A stretch of DNA of 64,000 bases from JABCYV01 sp963729325. GTDB lineage: Bacteria; Acidobacteriota; Terriglobia; Terriglobales; Acidobacteriaceae. Made by a program: the position numbers and the translations under genes. Shown here piece after piece: positions 36,685 through 46,425 of this stretch (position 1 is its first letter; each line of letters begins with the position of its first letter). Location: the NCBI GenBank assembly GCA_963729325.1, contig CAVSNS010000053.1, positions 62,001-126,000 of the forward strand. The letters are read 5' to 3'. The notes under the pieces are model-generated. The model saw only the letters and a program-made list of their open reading frames with translations. It was not told the origin of the DNA and did no database searches.

Positions 36685-37877
36685 TTACTCACCAGAAAGA
36701 AAACAGGCCTTCTTCCCAAGTGCAATAGAATGACGCACCGCCCGCATGGTGTCAAGGTAGAAGCTGAGGTTGTGGATGGTATTGAGGACCTGAGCCAGAA
36801 TCTCGTTCGAGGCATAAAGATGCCGCAGATAAGCTCGCGAATAGCGCCTGCACACCCGGCAGGAGCAAGCGGGATCCAGGGGCCCGTCGTCGCCAGCATA
36901 ACGCGCTTGCTTGATAGAGATTTTTCCCTGCGAGGTGAACAGCAATCCGTGTCGCGCCGCCCGCGTGGGCAGCACGCAGTCCATCATGTCAATGCCAAGG
37001 TTAGCGTATTCAATAATCTCCTCGGGCGTCCCGACTCCCATAAGGTATCGCGGCTTGTCGGCGGGGAGATGCTGGAGCGTGGCTTCGACAATTTCTCTCG
37101 TCAGCTTGCGAGGCTCCCCCACGCTGAGTCCGCCTATGGCATAGCCTGGAAAGCCGATCTCAATCGTGCGTTCAGCGGATTCCTTCCTTAGCGCTGGATC
37201 CATTCCTCCTTGCACGATGCCAAAGAGTGCCTGGGTCTGACCCTTCCAAGGGGTTGTCATTCCGAGCGGAGCGACGAAGCTGCAGTTCCTGAGGGCTGAG
37301 GGCTGAGGGCTGACGGCTGATTCCCCATGGCACTTCGTGCTTATGCTCCTCAAAATATTTCTTACTCCGCTCGGCCCAGCGCAGCGTCAATTCCATCGAC
37401 TTCCGCATCCGTCCGTTATCCGCCGGATACTCTGTGCACTCGTCAAACGCCATGATGATGTCCGCGCCCAACCCGATCTGCGCCTCCATCGCGCTCTCCG
37501 GACTCAAGAAATGCGACGACCCGTCCAGATGGGAGCGGAACGTCACGCCCTCTTCGGTTACCACGCGCAGGTCATTTAAGCTGAAAACCTGGAACCCACC
37601 TGAGTCTGTCAGGATTGCCCGCGGCCACGCCATAAAGGAATGCAACCCACCAAGTTGGCGGACTTGATCGACCCCAGGCCGTAAATAGAGGTGATAAGTG
37701 TTCCCCAGCAGAATCTCGACGCCGAGTTCTTCCAGAATGTCTTGAGAGATGCCTTTCACTGACGCCAGCGTTCCCACCGGCATGAAGACAGGCGTTTCGA
37801 TCGCTACCGTGAGGAGTGATCAGCCGCCCAGCGCGGGCAAGGCCAGAAGTCGCCTCAATCTGGAATTGGATCGACAC
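36685..37877 (-). CDS. tgt: tRNA-guanine transglycosylase, interrupted by a repeat-built insertion and a frameshift
   Basis: Begins at GTG 37877 (SIQFQIEATSGLARAGRLIT). Visible blocks: MPVGTLASVKGISQDILEEL, LTDSGGFQVFSLNDLR, the nucleophile region YLMGVGTPEEIIEYANLGID and MMDCVLPTRAARHG, and the zinc site CSCRVC...H. Tgt exchanges guanine for preQ1 at tRNA position 34 in queuosine synthesis. Two lesions: an extra base near 37799, and about 79 foreign-looking bp at 37248-37327 between HEVPWG and QTQALFGIVQGG. Without both, the length is 370 residues, exactly the family norm. Confidence 0.88.
37248..37327 (+). repeat. About 79 bp of intergenic-type repeat inside tgt
   Basis: Consists of TTGTCATTCCGAGCGGAGCG (same arm as the dispersed family) followed by a run of GGCTGAG/GGCTGAC units. 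It falls between two conserved Tgt blocks and its length is 1 modulo 3. Exact borders are ambiguous because both sides carry short G runs. Confidence 0.75.
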
Positions 37878-37935
37878 TGCTGGGATTGTAGCAACCCTAT
37901 TTTGATACGTGATGAAGAGGGAGAAAGGCGCGGGA

Positions 37936-38448
37936 TTAATCCTTTGTTCCCAGTCCGGCGTGCCGCAGAAGATTTCGCAACGCCCTTTCGCCTGCAGCGC
38001 CGCGTTGCGTACCCGCGATATTGCCATCGCGGTCAATCACCACATAGATAGGATAGGTGTTCGCCTGGTACATTGCGGCCAGGTTGGTGTCTTCCGTGAG
38101 AACGACTTTGCAAGACCGCGGATGTTCCTGAAGGTGCATTTTCACTTTCTTCTTGGACTCTGCCACGTCGACTGCCAGGACAAGTAGGCCTTTGTCGGCA
38201 AACTCGTGACCGAGGCTGTCTACTATGGCCTCCTCCTGGCTGCAGTACGGGCACCAAGTAGTCCAGAAATCCAGTAGGACAACCTTGCCTTTGATGGAGG
38301 CATTATTGAACTGTTCCCCATCGAGGGTCTTGGCGTGAAAGCGTGGAGCCGGCTCCGATTCATCATCCGAGCCCGCAAGGCCCGGCAACGCAGCAAATGC
38401 CAGAAGGACAATAAGGGCTAGTGGAAATTGTGGCCGACGCGCCGACAT
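37936..38448 (-). CDS. Secreted TlpA/ResA-like thioredoxin
   Basis: About 170 residues from ATG 38448 (GTG 38466 is possible). A signal peptide (LALIVLLAFAALPGLAG) precedes a thioredoxin domain with the redox pair in TTWCPYCSQEE and the cis-proline block ANTYPIYVVIDRDG. TlpA-type proteins reduce disulfides outside the cytoplasm, for example in cytochrome maturation; the specific partner is unknown. Lies upstream of tgt on the same strand with a 58-bp gap. Confidence 0.88.
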   Translation of the reverse strand: MSARRPQFPLALIVLLAFAALPGLAGSDDESEPAPRFHAKTLDGEQFNNASIKGKVVLLDFWTTWCPYCSQEEAIVDSLGHEFADKGLLVLAVDVAESKKKVKMHLQEHPRSCKVVLTEDTNLAAMYQANTYPIYVVIDRDGNIAGTQRGAAGERALRNLLRHAGLGTKD

Positions 38449-38499
38449 GCGGCGGAAATATATCACAATGCAAGCGGGTTCAAATTGGTCTCTTGGGCA

Positions 38500-38974
38500 C
38501 TAGACAAACTCAGGCCAGCACGCTGATCTCACCTCGTATGACACCGTTTTCGACCACAGCCTCCCCACGCTCACCGGCAGCCGAAACCGCCTCGGCCCGG
38601 CGCTTCCCGGATTGAAATACAGCACGCCATTTCTCATCTCCTGCTTTGGGACATGGCTGTGCCCGGAGATGACGGCGGCAAATCCAGCCGCTTCCGGCTT
38701 CAGATCGAGCTCCTGCAAACTATGTAGCACGTAGATGGAAATGCTCACCGACTTCGAGCACATTCGTGGTGGGAATCTTTCGCGCCCAAGAGGCACGATC
38801 CACGTTTCCCCGCACGGCCGTAACTGGCGCAATCTCCGCTAGCTTGTCCAGGATTTCCGGGGCGCCGATGTCCCCGGCATGGATGATGAAGGCAGATCCG
38901 CGTAGGGCAGCCAACGCTTCCGGCCGAAGCAGGCCGTGCGTATCAGAGATGACGCCGATTTGGGTGAGTTTCAC
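38500..38974 (-). CDS. YfcE/MJ0936-type metallophosphoesterase, one frameshift
   Basis: 157 residues after removing one base near 38740. From GTG 38974: QIGVISDTHGLLRPEAL, IIHAGDIGAPEIL, AVRGNVDR, then in the next frame VISGHSHVPKQE and YFNPGSAGPRR. These are the metal-binding blocks of the calcineurin-like YfcE family, which cleaves phosphodiesters. In the sequence as given it is read as a continuation of the ThrS frame. Confidence 0.85.
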
Positions 38975-39000
38975 CGCGTACCGTGCAGGGGAACTTACAG

Positions 39001-40943
39001 TCACCGGGCTCTTGTCCGCGATCAGCTTCCTGATCTTCTCTACAAACTCTGTCGCCGGCATGTCTTCCGTCTTCTCTTTCCCTCGGGTGCGGACGTTCAC
39101 TTTCCCAGCCTCCGCTTCTTTGTCACCCACCACTAGCAGAAACGGTACCTTCTGCATGGCATGCTCGCGGATTTTTGAATTCATCTTTTCGTTGCGGGCA
39201 TCGACGTGCACGCGCACACCGATGGCTTTCAATTGGTCCGCAACTTTGTTCGCATAGTCTGCATGTCGCTCACTGATAGGAATCATCACCGCCTGCACCG
39301 GCGAGAGCCAGACGGGAAACGCCCCTGCATAGTGCTCGATCAGCACCCCGAAGAAACGCTCGACGGATCCATACAGCGCGCGATGCACCATCAGCGGCTG
39401 TTTGCGCGTGCCGTCCTCCGCAACGTACTCCAGAGCAAAGCGCTGCGGCAGGTTGAAGTCGAATTGGACGGTGGAAAGCTGCCAGAGGCGGCCGATGGCG
39501 TCGACTAGCTTGATATCAATCTTCGGCCCATAGAACGCCGCTTCTCCCGGCATGGTCTTATATTCAATATTCAGGCGCTTCAATACTTTTTCCAGCGAGC
39601 TCGTGGCCAGGTTCCACTGCTCTTCGCTGCCTACGAAATTCTTCCGGTCATCGGGATTCCAGGTCGAAAGTTCGGTTTGAAATTGATCGAATCCGAAATC
39701 TTTGAGCACATCCTGGGCGAACTCCACGCAACTGGCAATTTCCTGCTCGATCTGATCGGGCGTGCAGAAAATGTGGGCGTCGTCCTGCGTAAAGCCACGC
39801 ACCCGCAGCAATCCATGCATCACCCCTGAGCGCTCGTAGCGATACACCGTGCCCAACTCGCCCAGCCGCACCGGCAAGTCCCGATACGACTTCAGCGAGT
39901 CCTTATAAATCAGGATGTGAAACGGGCAGTTCATGGGCTTCATGCGGTATTCCGCGTCGTCGAGCTCCATGACGTCAAACATGTTTTGCGCGTAGTAGCC
40001 CTCGTGGCCCGAGGTCTGCCACAACTGCCGCCGCGCCACGTGCGGCGTGTAAACCAGCGAGTAGCCCCGCTTCAAGTATTCGGAGCGCATCCAGTCTTCC
40101 ATCTCTTTACGGATGATTCCGCCCTTGGGATGCCAGAAAATCAGCCCCGGCCCCGCCAGCTCCTGAATAGAAAACAGATCCAGCTGCTGGCCGAGCACGC
40201 GATGGTCGCGCTTTTTGGCCTCTTCCTGGTTGTGGATGAAGTCGTCGAGGTCTTTTTTGGAGAAGAACGACGTCCCGTAAATGCGCTGCAGTTGCGGATT
40301 CTTCTCGTCGCCCAGCCAATAGGCTCCTGCAATATTCAGTAGCTTGAAGGCTTTGATTTTGCCGGTCGAAGGGATGTGCGGGCCGCGGCAAAATCGATGA
40401 ATTTGCCGGTGCGGTAAATGGAAATTTTTTCATCGGGCTTGGTGAGGTGCTCGATGAAATGGCACTTCATGAAGTCGCCTTCTTTTTTGAACTCCTGCAA
40501 GCCCTGATCGCGAGGCAGAAACTCACGCGCGTAAGGAATGTTCTGCTGCACCAGTTCCTGCATTTTCTTCTCGATTTTCTGCAAGTCTTCCGGGAGTGAA
40601 AGGCGTGGGGCGATAAAAGTCATAAAAAAATCCGCTTTCAGTCGCCGGCCCATGGCCAAGTTTGGTTTCCGGGAACAACTCCAAAACTGCCGCCGCCAGC
40701 AGATGCGCGGAGGAATGCCGATAAACTTCCAATGCCTCGGGATCGCGATCGGTCAGGATGCGCAAGATCAGTGTCTTTCTCCAGCGGCCGAGTGAGGTCG
40801 ATAAGATCGCCGTTGCTTTTGGCAGCCAGCGCGGCGTCTGCCAGCCGTGGGCTGATGGACTTAGCGACATCGAGGGCGGTCGCGCCCTTAGGCACTTCCT
40901 TCGTGCTTCCATCCGGAAGCTTCACCTGAATGCTGTCTGCCAT
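39001..40943 (-). CDS. thrS: Threonyl-tRNA synthetase, several frameshifts and a lost stop
   Basis: Class II synthetase. TGS domain at the N terminus (SIQVKLPDGSTKEVPKGATA), editing domain with HSSAHLLAAAVLELFP, catalytic motifs (MKPMNCPFHILIYK, RYERSGVMHGLLRVRGFTQD, HRALYGSVERFFGVLIEHY) and the anticodon domain (VHVDARNEKMNSKIREH). Frame changes near 40765 and 40590 (extra base) and 40392 (one T too few in a run). A further extra base before 39003 removes the natural TGA, so the frame runs into the phosphoesterase. With all four corrected the length is 646 residues, normal for ThrS. Confidence 0.92.
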
Positions 40944-40984
40944 AGGTTCGGGTGTTTGTACCGTGCTAAATATTTGAGTTTACA

Positions 40985-41897
40985 TCAACAACGCGTAGAG
41001 GCGACGCCGGACGTCTTACTAAGCCTGTGTGGCAATTCCCGGGCCTCGTAGTACAGCTTCTCCATCGCCGCATGCACTTTGGCCGACAGCGCATCCAGGT
41101 CGCGCAGCGTATATCCGGCAGTCGAGATGGGCTTGCCAACCCGCATCTCAAGCGGACGGCACTTGATGTGGAAGGTGTCCATGGGCAGAAGTTCGTAAGT
41201 TCCGATTAGCGCTACGGGAATGATGTCAACCTGGGCCTTGATCGCCAGGAAAAATGCTCCCGGAAGAAAAGGCTTGATCTCGCCATCGGATGTCCGGCCG
41301 CCTTCGGGAAAAATTACCAGTGGTATGCCGCTCTTCAGACCTTTAAGCGCCGACGCGGATGCTCCCAATTGATCGCGATGGGTTCTGCTGATCGATACAA
41401 ACTTGCCCTGATCGCCTCAGATGCCAGCCAACGATTGGATACACCAGCAATTCTTTCTTGAAGACGATCCGGAACTGAAACGGCAGGTATACATAAAGCA
41501 CTGGAATGTCGATCGCGGAAGCATGATTGACCGCGATCACAGTCGGCTTCGAGACATCGATATTCTCCAATCCGCTGACCCGCACCGGCGAGGAGATAGT
41601 CTTCATAATCAGTTGCGACCAAAATCGGGCGAAGCCGTGCAGGATACGTTCCTTCTCGCCGAACAAAGAAACCGGGATAGAAATGATTCCGAGGATGACG
41701 GTGTAGAACCAGATCAGAGGATCGAAGACAAAGTAAGAGCGCAACCGGCTGCCCCAGCCATACTTCTTTCGGGGAGCGGCCGTGCCGACACTGGCGTCCC
41801 CGGCCCTCCGCGAAGCGTCGTCGGTCGCAGGAGTCTGCGCTAGTGGCTCCGTCGCGTTCCGTTCTTCTTGACCGAAGGATGTATCGACTTCTCGCAT
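40985..41897 (-). CDS. plsC: 1-acyl-sn-glycerol-3-phosphate acyltransferase, one frameshift
   Basis: About 303 residues from ATG 41897. One membrane segment (FYTVILGIISIPVSLF), acyltransferase block I NHASAIDIPVLYVY (NHxxxxD), block II around RIVFKKELLVYPIVGWHL, and in the second frame block III IPLVIFPEGGRTSDG. Frame change near 41355. The protein makes phosphatidic acid in membrane lipid synthesis. It starts 7 bp after the folC stop, so the two form an operon. The first 45 residues are an unusual polar extension. Confidence 0.88.
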
Positions 41898-41903
41898 TGA
41901 CTC

Positions 41904-43284
41904 TTAAACCTTAACGCCGAGCAATCGCATCGCCTCTCCCACAATGTATATCGAGCCGGTTACGACTACCACGCCTTTGGCTCCAGCCAGTTCTCCGGCC
42001 CGGCTCAGCGCCGAGGCAACATCTGGCGGCGTCTTCTATCTCAGTCGCCGTGCGAGCGGCGGCCTGGCGAATCTCGTCCGGCGCGGCCGAGCGCGGATTG
42101 TCTGCGCGCGTGGCGATCACTCGCTCTGCCAGCGGGAACAGAATCTCCGCCATCTCGCCAATGGCTTTGTCGCGCATGGCTCCAAAGATGAATATCAGCG
42201 ACCGATCTTCGTAACAAGATGACAGCGTCGACCGCAATGCCCACGCTCCTGCAGGATTGTGCGCCACGTCCAACACGTATTCCGGCGACAACGAGAGTGG
42301 GCGGAATCACCTGAAAGCGTCCACGCCAGCGAGTCTCTCGAATGCCGCGCTCGATCGAGGCGGGCGTAATTGAGAACCCCTGCTTGCTCAGTTCCTCGGC
42401 CGTGGCAATTGCCAGCGCCACGTTCCGCAACTGATGTCGCCCTACAAGCGGAGTCTCGACCAGAATCTGCTTTCCCATGACTTGCAGCGGATATCGATGG
42501 ACAGGGATGATCGCATCCGCCAGTATCGTTCTTCGTGTCCTTTGCGCCTGACTGTTAAGTACCCTGGACTTGCAGGCGAGACCGGTGGCACATACGGCAC
42601 GGCGCTGACACCCCGTGCTCCCAGATCCAGAATCGTATTGCCGATCACATCATTGGCTTGCGGCTGCTGCGGCAACGTCACCACCACTCCACCCGGCCGA
42701 ATAATTCCTGCTTTTTCCCCCGCGATCTGGCCGACTGTATTTCCCAGAAACTTTTCGTGATCGAGCGAAATATCCGTGATCACGCTCACCAGCGGCTCGA
42801 TGACATTGGTTGCGTCCAGGCGTCCGCCCATGCCGACTTCGAGTACGGCGATCTCAACCTTCCTTCGCGCAAAGTATTCGAACGCGATGGCGGTTAGCAT
42901 CTCAAAAAAGCTGGGATGCCACGGCAATTCGCGTTCACCCACCAGCCGTTCCGCCGTCCGATCCACCATATCGTGCAGCAGGGCAAATTCGTCGTCACTG
43001 ATGTCCTCACCGTTGATGCGAATGCGCTCGTTGATCCGCACCAGATGTGGCGAAGTGTAGAGACCAGTGCGAACACCCGAAGCTTGCAGAATGGAAGCCA
43101 GAGTTGCCGCAGTCGAACCCTTGCCGTTCGTCCCCGCTATCAGCACTCCCGGAAAACGCCGCTCGGGGTGCTCCAAAGCCGCCAGCAGCACACGCATATG
43201 CGCCAGATCGAACTTGTGCGATGGCGTTTGGGCCAGTTCGTGACCTAGCGAGTACATGCGCGCAATGGCAGCTTCGTAGGACAT
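41904..43284 (-). CDS. folC: Folylpolyglutamate/dihydrofolate synthase, three frameshifts
   Basis: From ATG 43284: GVLIAGTNGKGSTAATLASI is the ATP loop, YTSPHLVRINERIRING the folate-binding loop, VLEVGMGGRLDATNVI the catalytic core; PEYVLDVAHNPAGAWAL follows in a third frame, and the last frame ends IYIVGEAMRLLGVKV at TAA 41904. Breaks near 42510, 42290 and 42020. Net correction gives about 459 residues. It adds glutamate to folates. Downstream plsC follows after 7 bp. Confidence 0.9.
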
Positions 43285-43410
43285 GGGTAAGCTATGAGCC
43301 CTCGGGCATCAGACCTTAGCTATCAGATTATCAGTTCGCGGTTTCAGACTCAGGCGTTGCCAGATTCGTACAGCTAATGCGAAGCGACGGACCTCGAACG
43401 GGGCAGAAAG

Positions 43411-43446
43411 CGGCTGGCTGAGAGCTGACGGCTGATGACTGAGAGA
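43411..43446. repeat. GGCTGA-type quasi-repeat
   Basis: CGGCTGGCTGAGAGCTGACG followed by GCTGATGACTGAGAG: a run of GCTGA-like units resembling the one inserted in tgt. It lies in the gap between folC and accD, which holds no gene. Confidence 0.5.
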
Positions 43447-43454
43447 CGCAGCAG

Positions 43455-44300
43455 CTATGCGCCAATCATGAAATCCAGCGCCCGCGCAATAAAGGGCTTG
43501 AGCTGCTTTCGCGGGACCACGGCGTCCAGCATGCCGTGCTCCAGGAGAAATTCACTTCGCTGAAAACCCTGGGGGAGCTTCTGCCGGATGGTCTGCTCGA
43601 TCACGCGGGGCCCAGCAAATCCGATGAGCGCACCGGGTTCGGCAATGTTCAGATCGCCCAGCATAGCGAAGGACGCGGTCACTCCACCGGTGGTTGGATC
43701 GGTCAATACTGAGACGTAGGGTACCTTAGCTTCGTCCAGCCGGGCCAGCGCGGCCGATATTTTGGCCAATTGCATCAGGCTGATTACGCCTTCCATCATG
43801 CGTGCTCCGCCTGAAGCCGAAACAATGATGATCGGGGTTTTAGTCTCGGTCGCCTGTTCAATGGCCCGCGTGATCACTTCGCCCACCACGGCACCCATGC
43901 TGCCCCCGATGAAGGCATATTCCATGGCACTCACGATCACCGGTCGCCCATTCAGCTTGCCGCGTGCGTTGACGACCGCGTCCTTCAGCCCAGTATCAGC
44001 TTGTGCCTGCCTCAGCCGTGACGAGTATGCCTTCAGATCCACGAATTTCAATGGATCGGTCGAAACCAGGTTGGCGTCAGACACCTCGTACTCATTGTCG
44101 TCCAGAAGTTGTGCCAACCTGCTGCGGGCGTCAATGCGAAAGTGCTTGTCACACTTGGGGCAGACATTCAGATTGTCTTCGAGGTCTTTTTTCCAGATGA
44201 TCTGCCGGCAATTCTCACACTTCACCCACAGCCCTTCGGTGCGAACTTTCTTTTCGCCCGAAGTATCCAGCTCACCGGCTTGTCGCTTGAACCACGCCAT
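43455..44300 (-). CDS. accD: Acetyl-CoA carboxylase carboxyltransferase subunit beta
   Basis: 281 residues, standard length. The zinc ribbon is complete with Cys28, Cys31, Cys47 and Cys50 (CENC ... CPKC), followed by the crotonase-fold carboxyltransferase domain (MEYAFIGGSMGAVVGE, SASGGARMMEGVISLMQLAK, DPTTGGVTASFAMLGD). It transfers carboxyl from biotin to acetyl-CoA with AccA, which is not in this window. Start ATG 44300. Intact. Confidence 0.95.
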   Translation of the reverse strand: MAWFKRQAGELDTSGEKKVRTEGLWVKCENCRQIIWKKDLEDNLNVCPKCDKHFRIDARSRLAQLLDDNEYEVSDANLVSTDPLKFVDLKAYSSRLRQAQADTGLKDAVVNARGKLNGRPVIVSAMEYAFIGGSMGAVVGEVITRAIEQATETKTPIIIVSASGGARMMEGVISLMQLAKISAALARLDEAKVPYVSVLTDPTTGGVTASFAMLGDLNIAEPGALIGFAGPRVIEQTIRQKLPQGFQRSEFLLEHGMLDAVVPRKQLKPFIARALDFMIGA

Positions 44301-44396
44301 ACTTGATTTACCGATAGTAGGTTGATGGATTTTCGAATTGAAAAATTAGATTGAGCGTACAATCCGTCAATTGGACAATCCAACGATTCGGCAATC

Positions 44397-44933
44397 TCAG
44401 TACTCGATTCCCCTCTGCGCCATCACACCCTTCTCATAGGCATGCTTCACCTGGCGCATTTCGGTTACAGTGTCAGCAAGTTCAATAATTGTCGGATGCG
44501 CATTCCGCCCCGTCAAGATAACGTGGACCATTTCCGGCTTTTTCTTCAGGCTCTCCGCGACCTTGGCCGGGTCGAGCATTCCGTAGCTGATCGCATAATT
44601 GATCTCGTCCAGGATAATCAGGTCCCACTCGCCAGATTGAATCGCCCGGTCACCCTCCACCCAAGCCTCCTCGACCATGCGCACATCTTCTGGATCAGGC
44701 TTCTCCGTGCCCACCTTCACGAAGCCCCGTCCCATCTGCTTCATCACAAATTTGTCGCCAAACGCCTTCACCGCGTCCAGTTCGCCGTAATGCCAGGAAC
44801 CTTTCAGAAACTGCAACATCAGCACCCGCATCCCCTGGCCTACGGCCCGTAACGCCGTTCCCATGGCAGCAGTGGTCTTACCCTTGCCCGGGCCGGTATT
44901 CACGATGATGAGGCCACGGCGTATATCCGGCAT
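44397..44933 (-). CDS. cobO: Corrinoid (cobalamin) adenosyltransferase, CobO/BtuR type
   Basis: 178 residues from ATG 44933, chosen because family members begin just before the P-loop; the open frame continues upstream for 23 codons. P-loop NTGPGKGKTTAAMG at 12-25, then MLQFLKGSWHYGEL and DLIILDEINYAISYGML. It transfers the adenosyl group of ATP to cobalt in cobalamin. Intact; no other cobalamin gene nearby. Confidence 0.93.
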   Translation of the reverse strand: MPDIRRGLIIVNTGPGKGKTTAAMGTALRAVGQGMRVLMLQFLKGSWHYGELDAVKAFGDKFVMKQMGRGFVKVGTEKPDPEDVRMVEEAWVEGDRAIQSGEWDLIILDEINYAISYGMLDPAKVAESLKKKPEMVHVILTGRNAHPTIIELADTVTEMRQVKHAYEKGVMAQRGIEY

Positions 44934-45106
44934 ACTCAGCGAATTGTTGATTGTACCTGTTCGAGAGGTTGGGCGGGTGGGATGCCCATGCTCTAGGGGC
45001 AAGAGTGCTCGCGAGTTATTGGGACGGGACAGGGAGGAACCCTAATCCCGCGGTGAATAAGGGAGGGCTATTGGGCTTCGCCTAGGAGTCAAAACAGATT
45101 CCCGGC

Positions 45107-45271
45107 CTAGGGCATCTCGATTACTTGCCGCAGATCCACTTTTTGCTCGTGAATGGCCTTGGGCGGCTCATCACCCAGCAGCCTTACGGTAATTCGCAGC
45201 GCATCTACTTCCTTCTTCACCCGCAGCATTTCCTGCTCTTTGATCCGGAGCACTTCCAGTGGATTTCTCAT
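45107..45271 (-). CDS. Small 54-residue helical protein of unknown function
   Basis: From ATG 45271 to TAG 45107: opens MRNPLEVLRIKEQEMLRVKK and continues with EVDALRITVRLLGDE. AAGGA lies about 8 bases upstream. The heptad-like spacing of Leu/Val/Ile (LEVLRIKEQEMLRVKKEVDALRI region) suggests one long helix or coiled coil. I do not recognise a named family. It sits between rlmH and cobO on the same strand. Confidence 0.65.
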   Translation of the reverse strand: MRNPLEVLRIKEQEMLRVKKEVDALRITVRLLGDEPPKAIHEQKVDLRQVIEMP

Positions 45272-45391
45272 GGCACACGTCCTTGGGTCAGAGTGAATGC
45301 TTGCAATCTTCGCTTAGTCCGACCCACTCTAGTGGGTCGATTGCAGACACGGAACATCACGAAGGTACACGCCTGAATTCTCGCAGAGTGC

Positions 45392-45836
45392 TCAATGCCC
45401 TAGGTGGTAGGGATGGCCCTTCAGGATGGTGAATGCCCGGTAAAGCTGTTCCAGCAGCACGATCCTGGCTAACTCGTGGGCCAGCGTCATCTTACCCAGC
45501 GACAGCACCAGCGCCGCTGACCTCCGGGTAGCTCTCCGTGAATCCGTCTGCCGAGCCTACCGCAAATAACAGCGGCAGAGAATTGCGTTCCCGATATTCG
45601 CCCAGAAAGGTCGCCAGCTCCTCGGATGAAAGTTGCCTCCCCCTGGGGTCTAGGAGAACCATTGTATGCCTTGCGGGGCGGGCGCTTCTATCACCAAACT
45701 TCATCAGCGTCGCCTCGTCCTTGAGGCTCACCCCCTCGACGTCACAATAACGCGCCAACCGTTTCAAATAGTCGTCCGTCAGGGTCTGAATCGCAGACTC
45801 TCTTGTCTTACCAATCCATGCGATCGTGAGCTTCAC
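45392..45836 (-). CDS. rlmH: 23S rRNA (pseudouridine1915-N3)-methyltransferase RlmH, one frameshift
   Basis: 147 residues after removing one base near 45520. GTG 45836 opens KLTIAWIGKTRESAIQ; the SAM-binding region MVLLDPRGRQLSSEELA and FAVGSADGFTESY is in the first frame, and the conserved C terminus KMTLAHELARIVLLEQLYRA, FTILKGHPYHLGH in the second, ending at TGA 45392. RlmH methylates helix 69 of 23S rRNA. Third gene of nadD-rsfS-rlmH. Confidence 0.92.
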
Positions 45837-45918
45837 TGCTGAGATTTGAGCACAGACACACAGTCCACTAACAAGAATCAAGCTTCAGCTTGTCCGACCC
45901 TTCGTTGAACAAATTGGA

Positions 45919-46338
45919 TTAAGCCCGTTTCTTTCTCAGTCCTCGCACGGGCGTACGCCTTGCCCTGACGGCACCTCCCGCAAGGTCCGTTGGCTCCAGC
46001 CGTTTGGCCGACTTCCACAGCCGCTCGAGATCGTAATATTGGCGCGCCCTTTCCGAGAAAATATGGACCACGAAATCGACGTAGTCCAGCAAGACCCACT
46101 CCGCCTGCTTGTAGCCCTCGATGTGGGTTGCTCGCAAGCCGTTTCTCTCCAGACGCTCTTCCACTTCGTCAGAGATGGCTTGAACCTGTCGCGGATTGGT
46201 TCCGTTACACAATACGAAGTAGTCGGTGAACGCCCCGGATCCCTCTTCCAGTTCCAGAACGGTGATTTCTTCTGCCTTCTTCTCTCGGCAGGCGCTGATG
46301 GCTTCCGCGACTTGCTGTTTCAATATGTTCTTCTTCAT
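45919..46338 (-). CDS. rsfS: Ribosomal silencing factor RsfS
   Basis: 139 residues from ATG 46338; longer starts up to 46398 are possible. Hallmark DYFVLCNGTNPRQVQAISD and HIEGYKQAEWVLLDYVDFVV, HIFSERARQYYDLERLW. RsfS binds uL14 and blocks subunit joining when nutrients fall. The C-terminal 20 residues form a basic tail not seen in short family members. Between nadD and rlmH. Confidence 0.93.
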   Translation of the reverse strand: MKKNILKQQVAEAISACREKKAEEITVLELEEGSGAFTDYFVLCNGTNPRQVQAISDEVEERLERNGLRATHIEGYKQAEWVLLDYVDFVVHIFSERARQYYDLERLWKSAKRLEPTDLAGGAVRARRTPVRGLRKKRA

Positions 46339-46425
46339 GCAGTGGTCAAAACCTGTTGGCTTTTGCCAGCCCCAATTGTAAACGGGGTTCATTTCCACGG
46401 TCCGCTTTGGGATTGCCGACGCGAT

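Noticed and set aside
37289..37322. GGCTGAG run as a telomere-like or satellite array
   Set aside because: Only four to five imperfect units, and similar short runs occur in other gaps; treated as a minor quasi-repeat.
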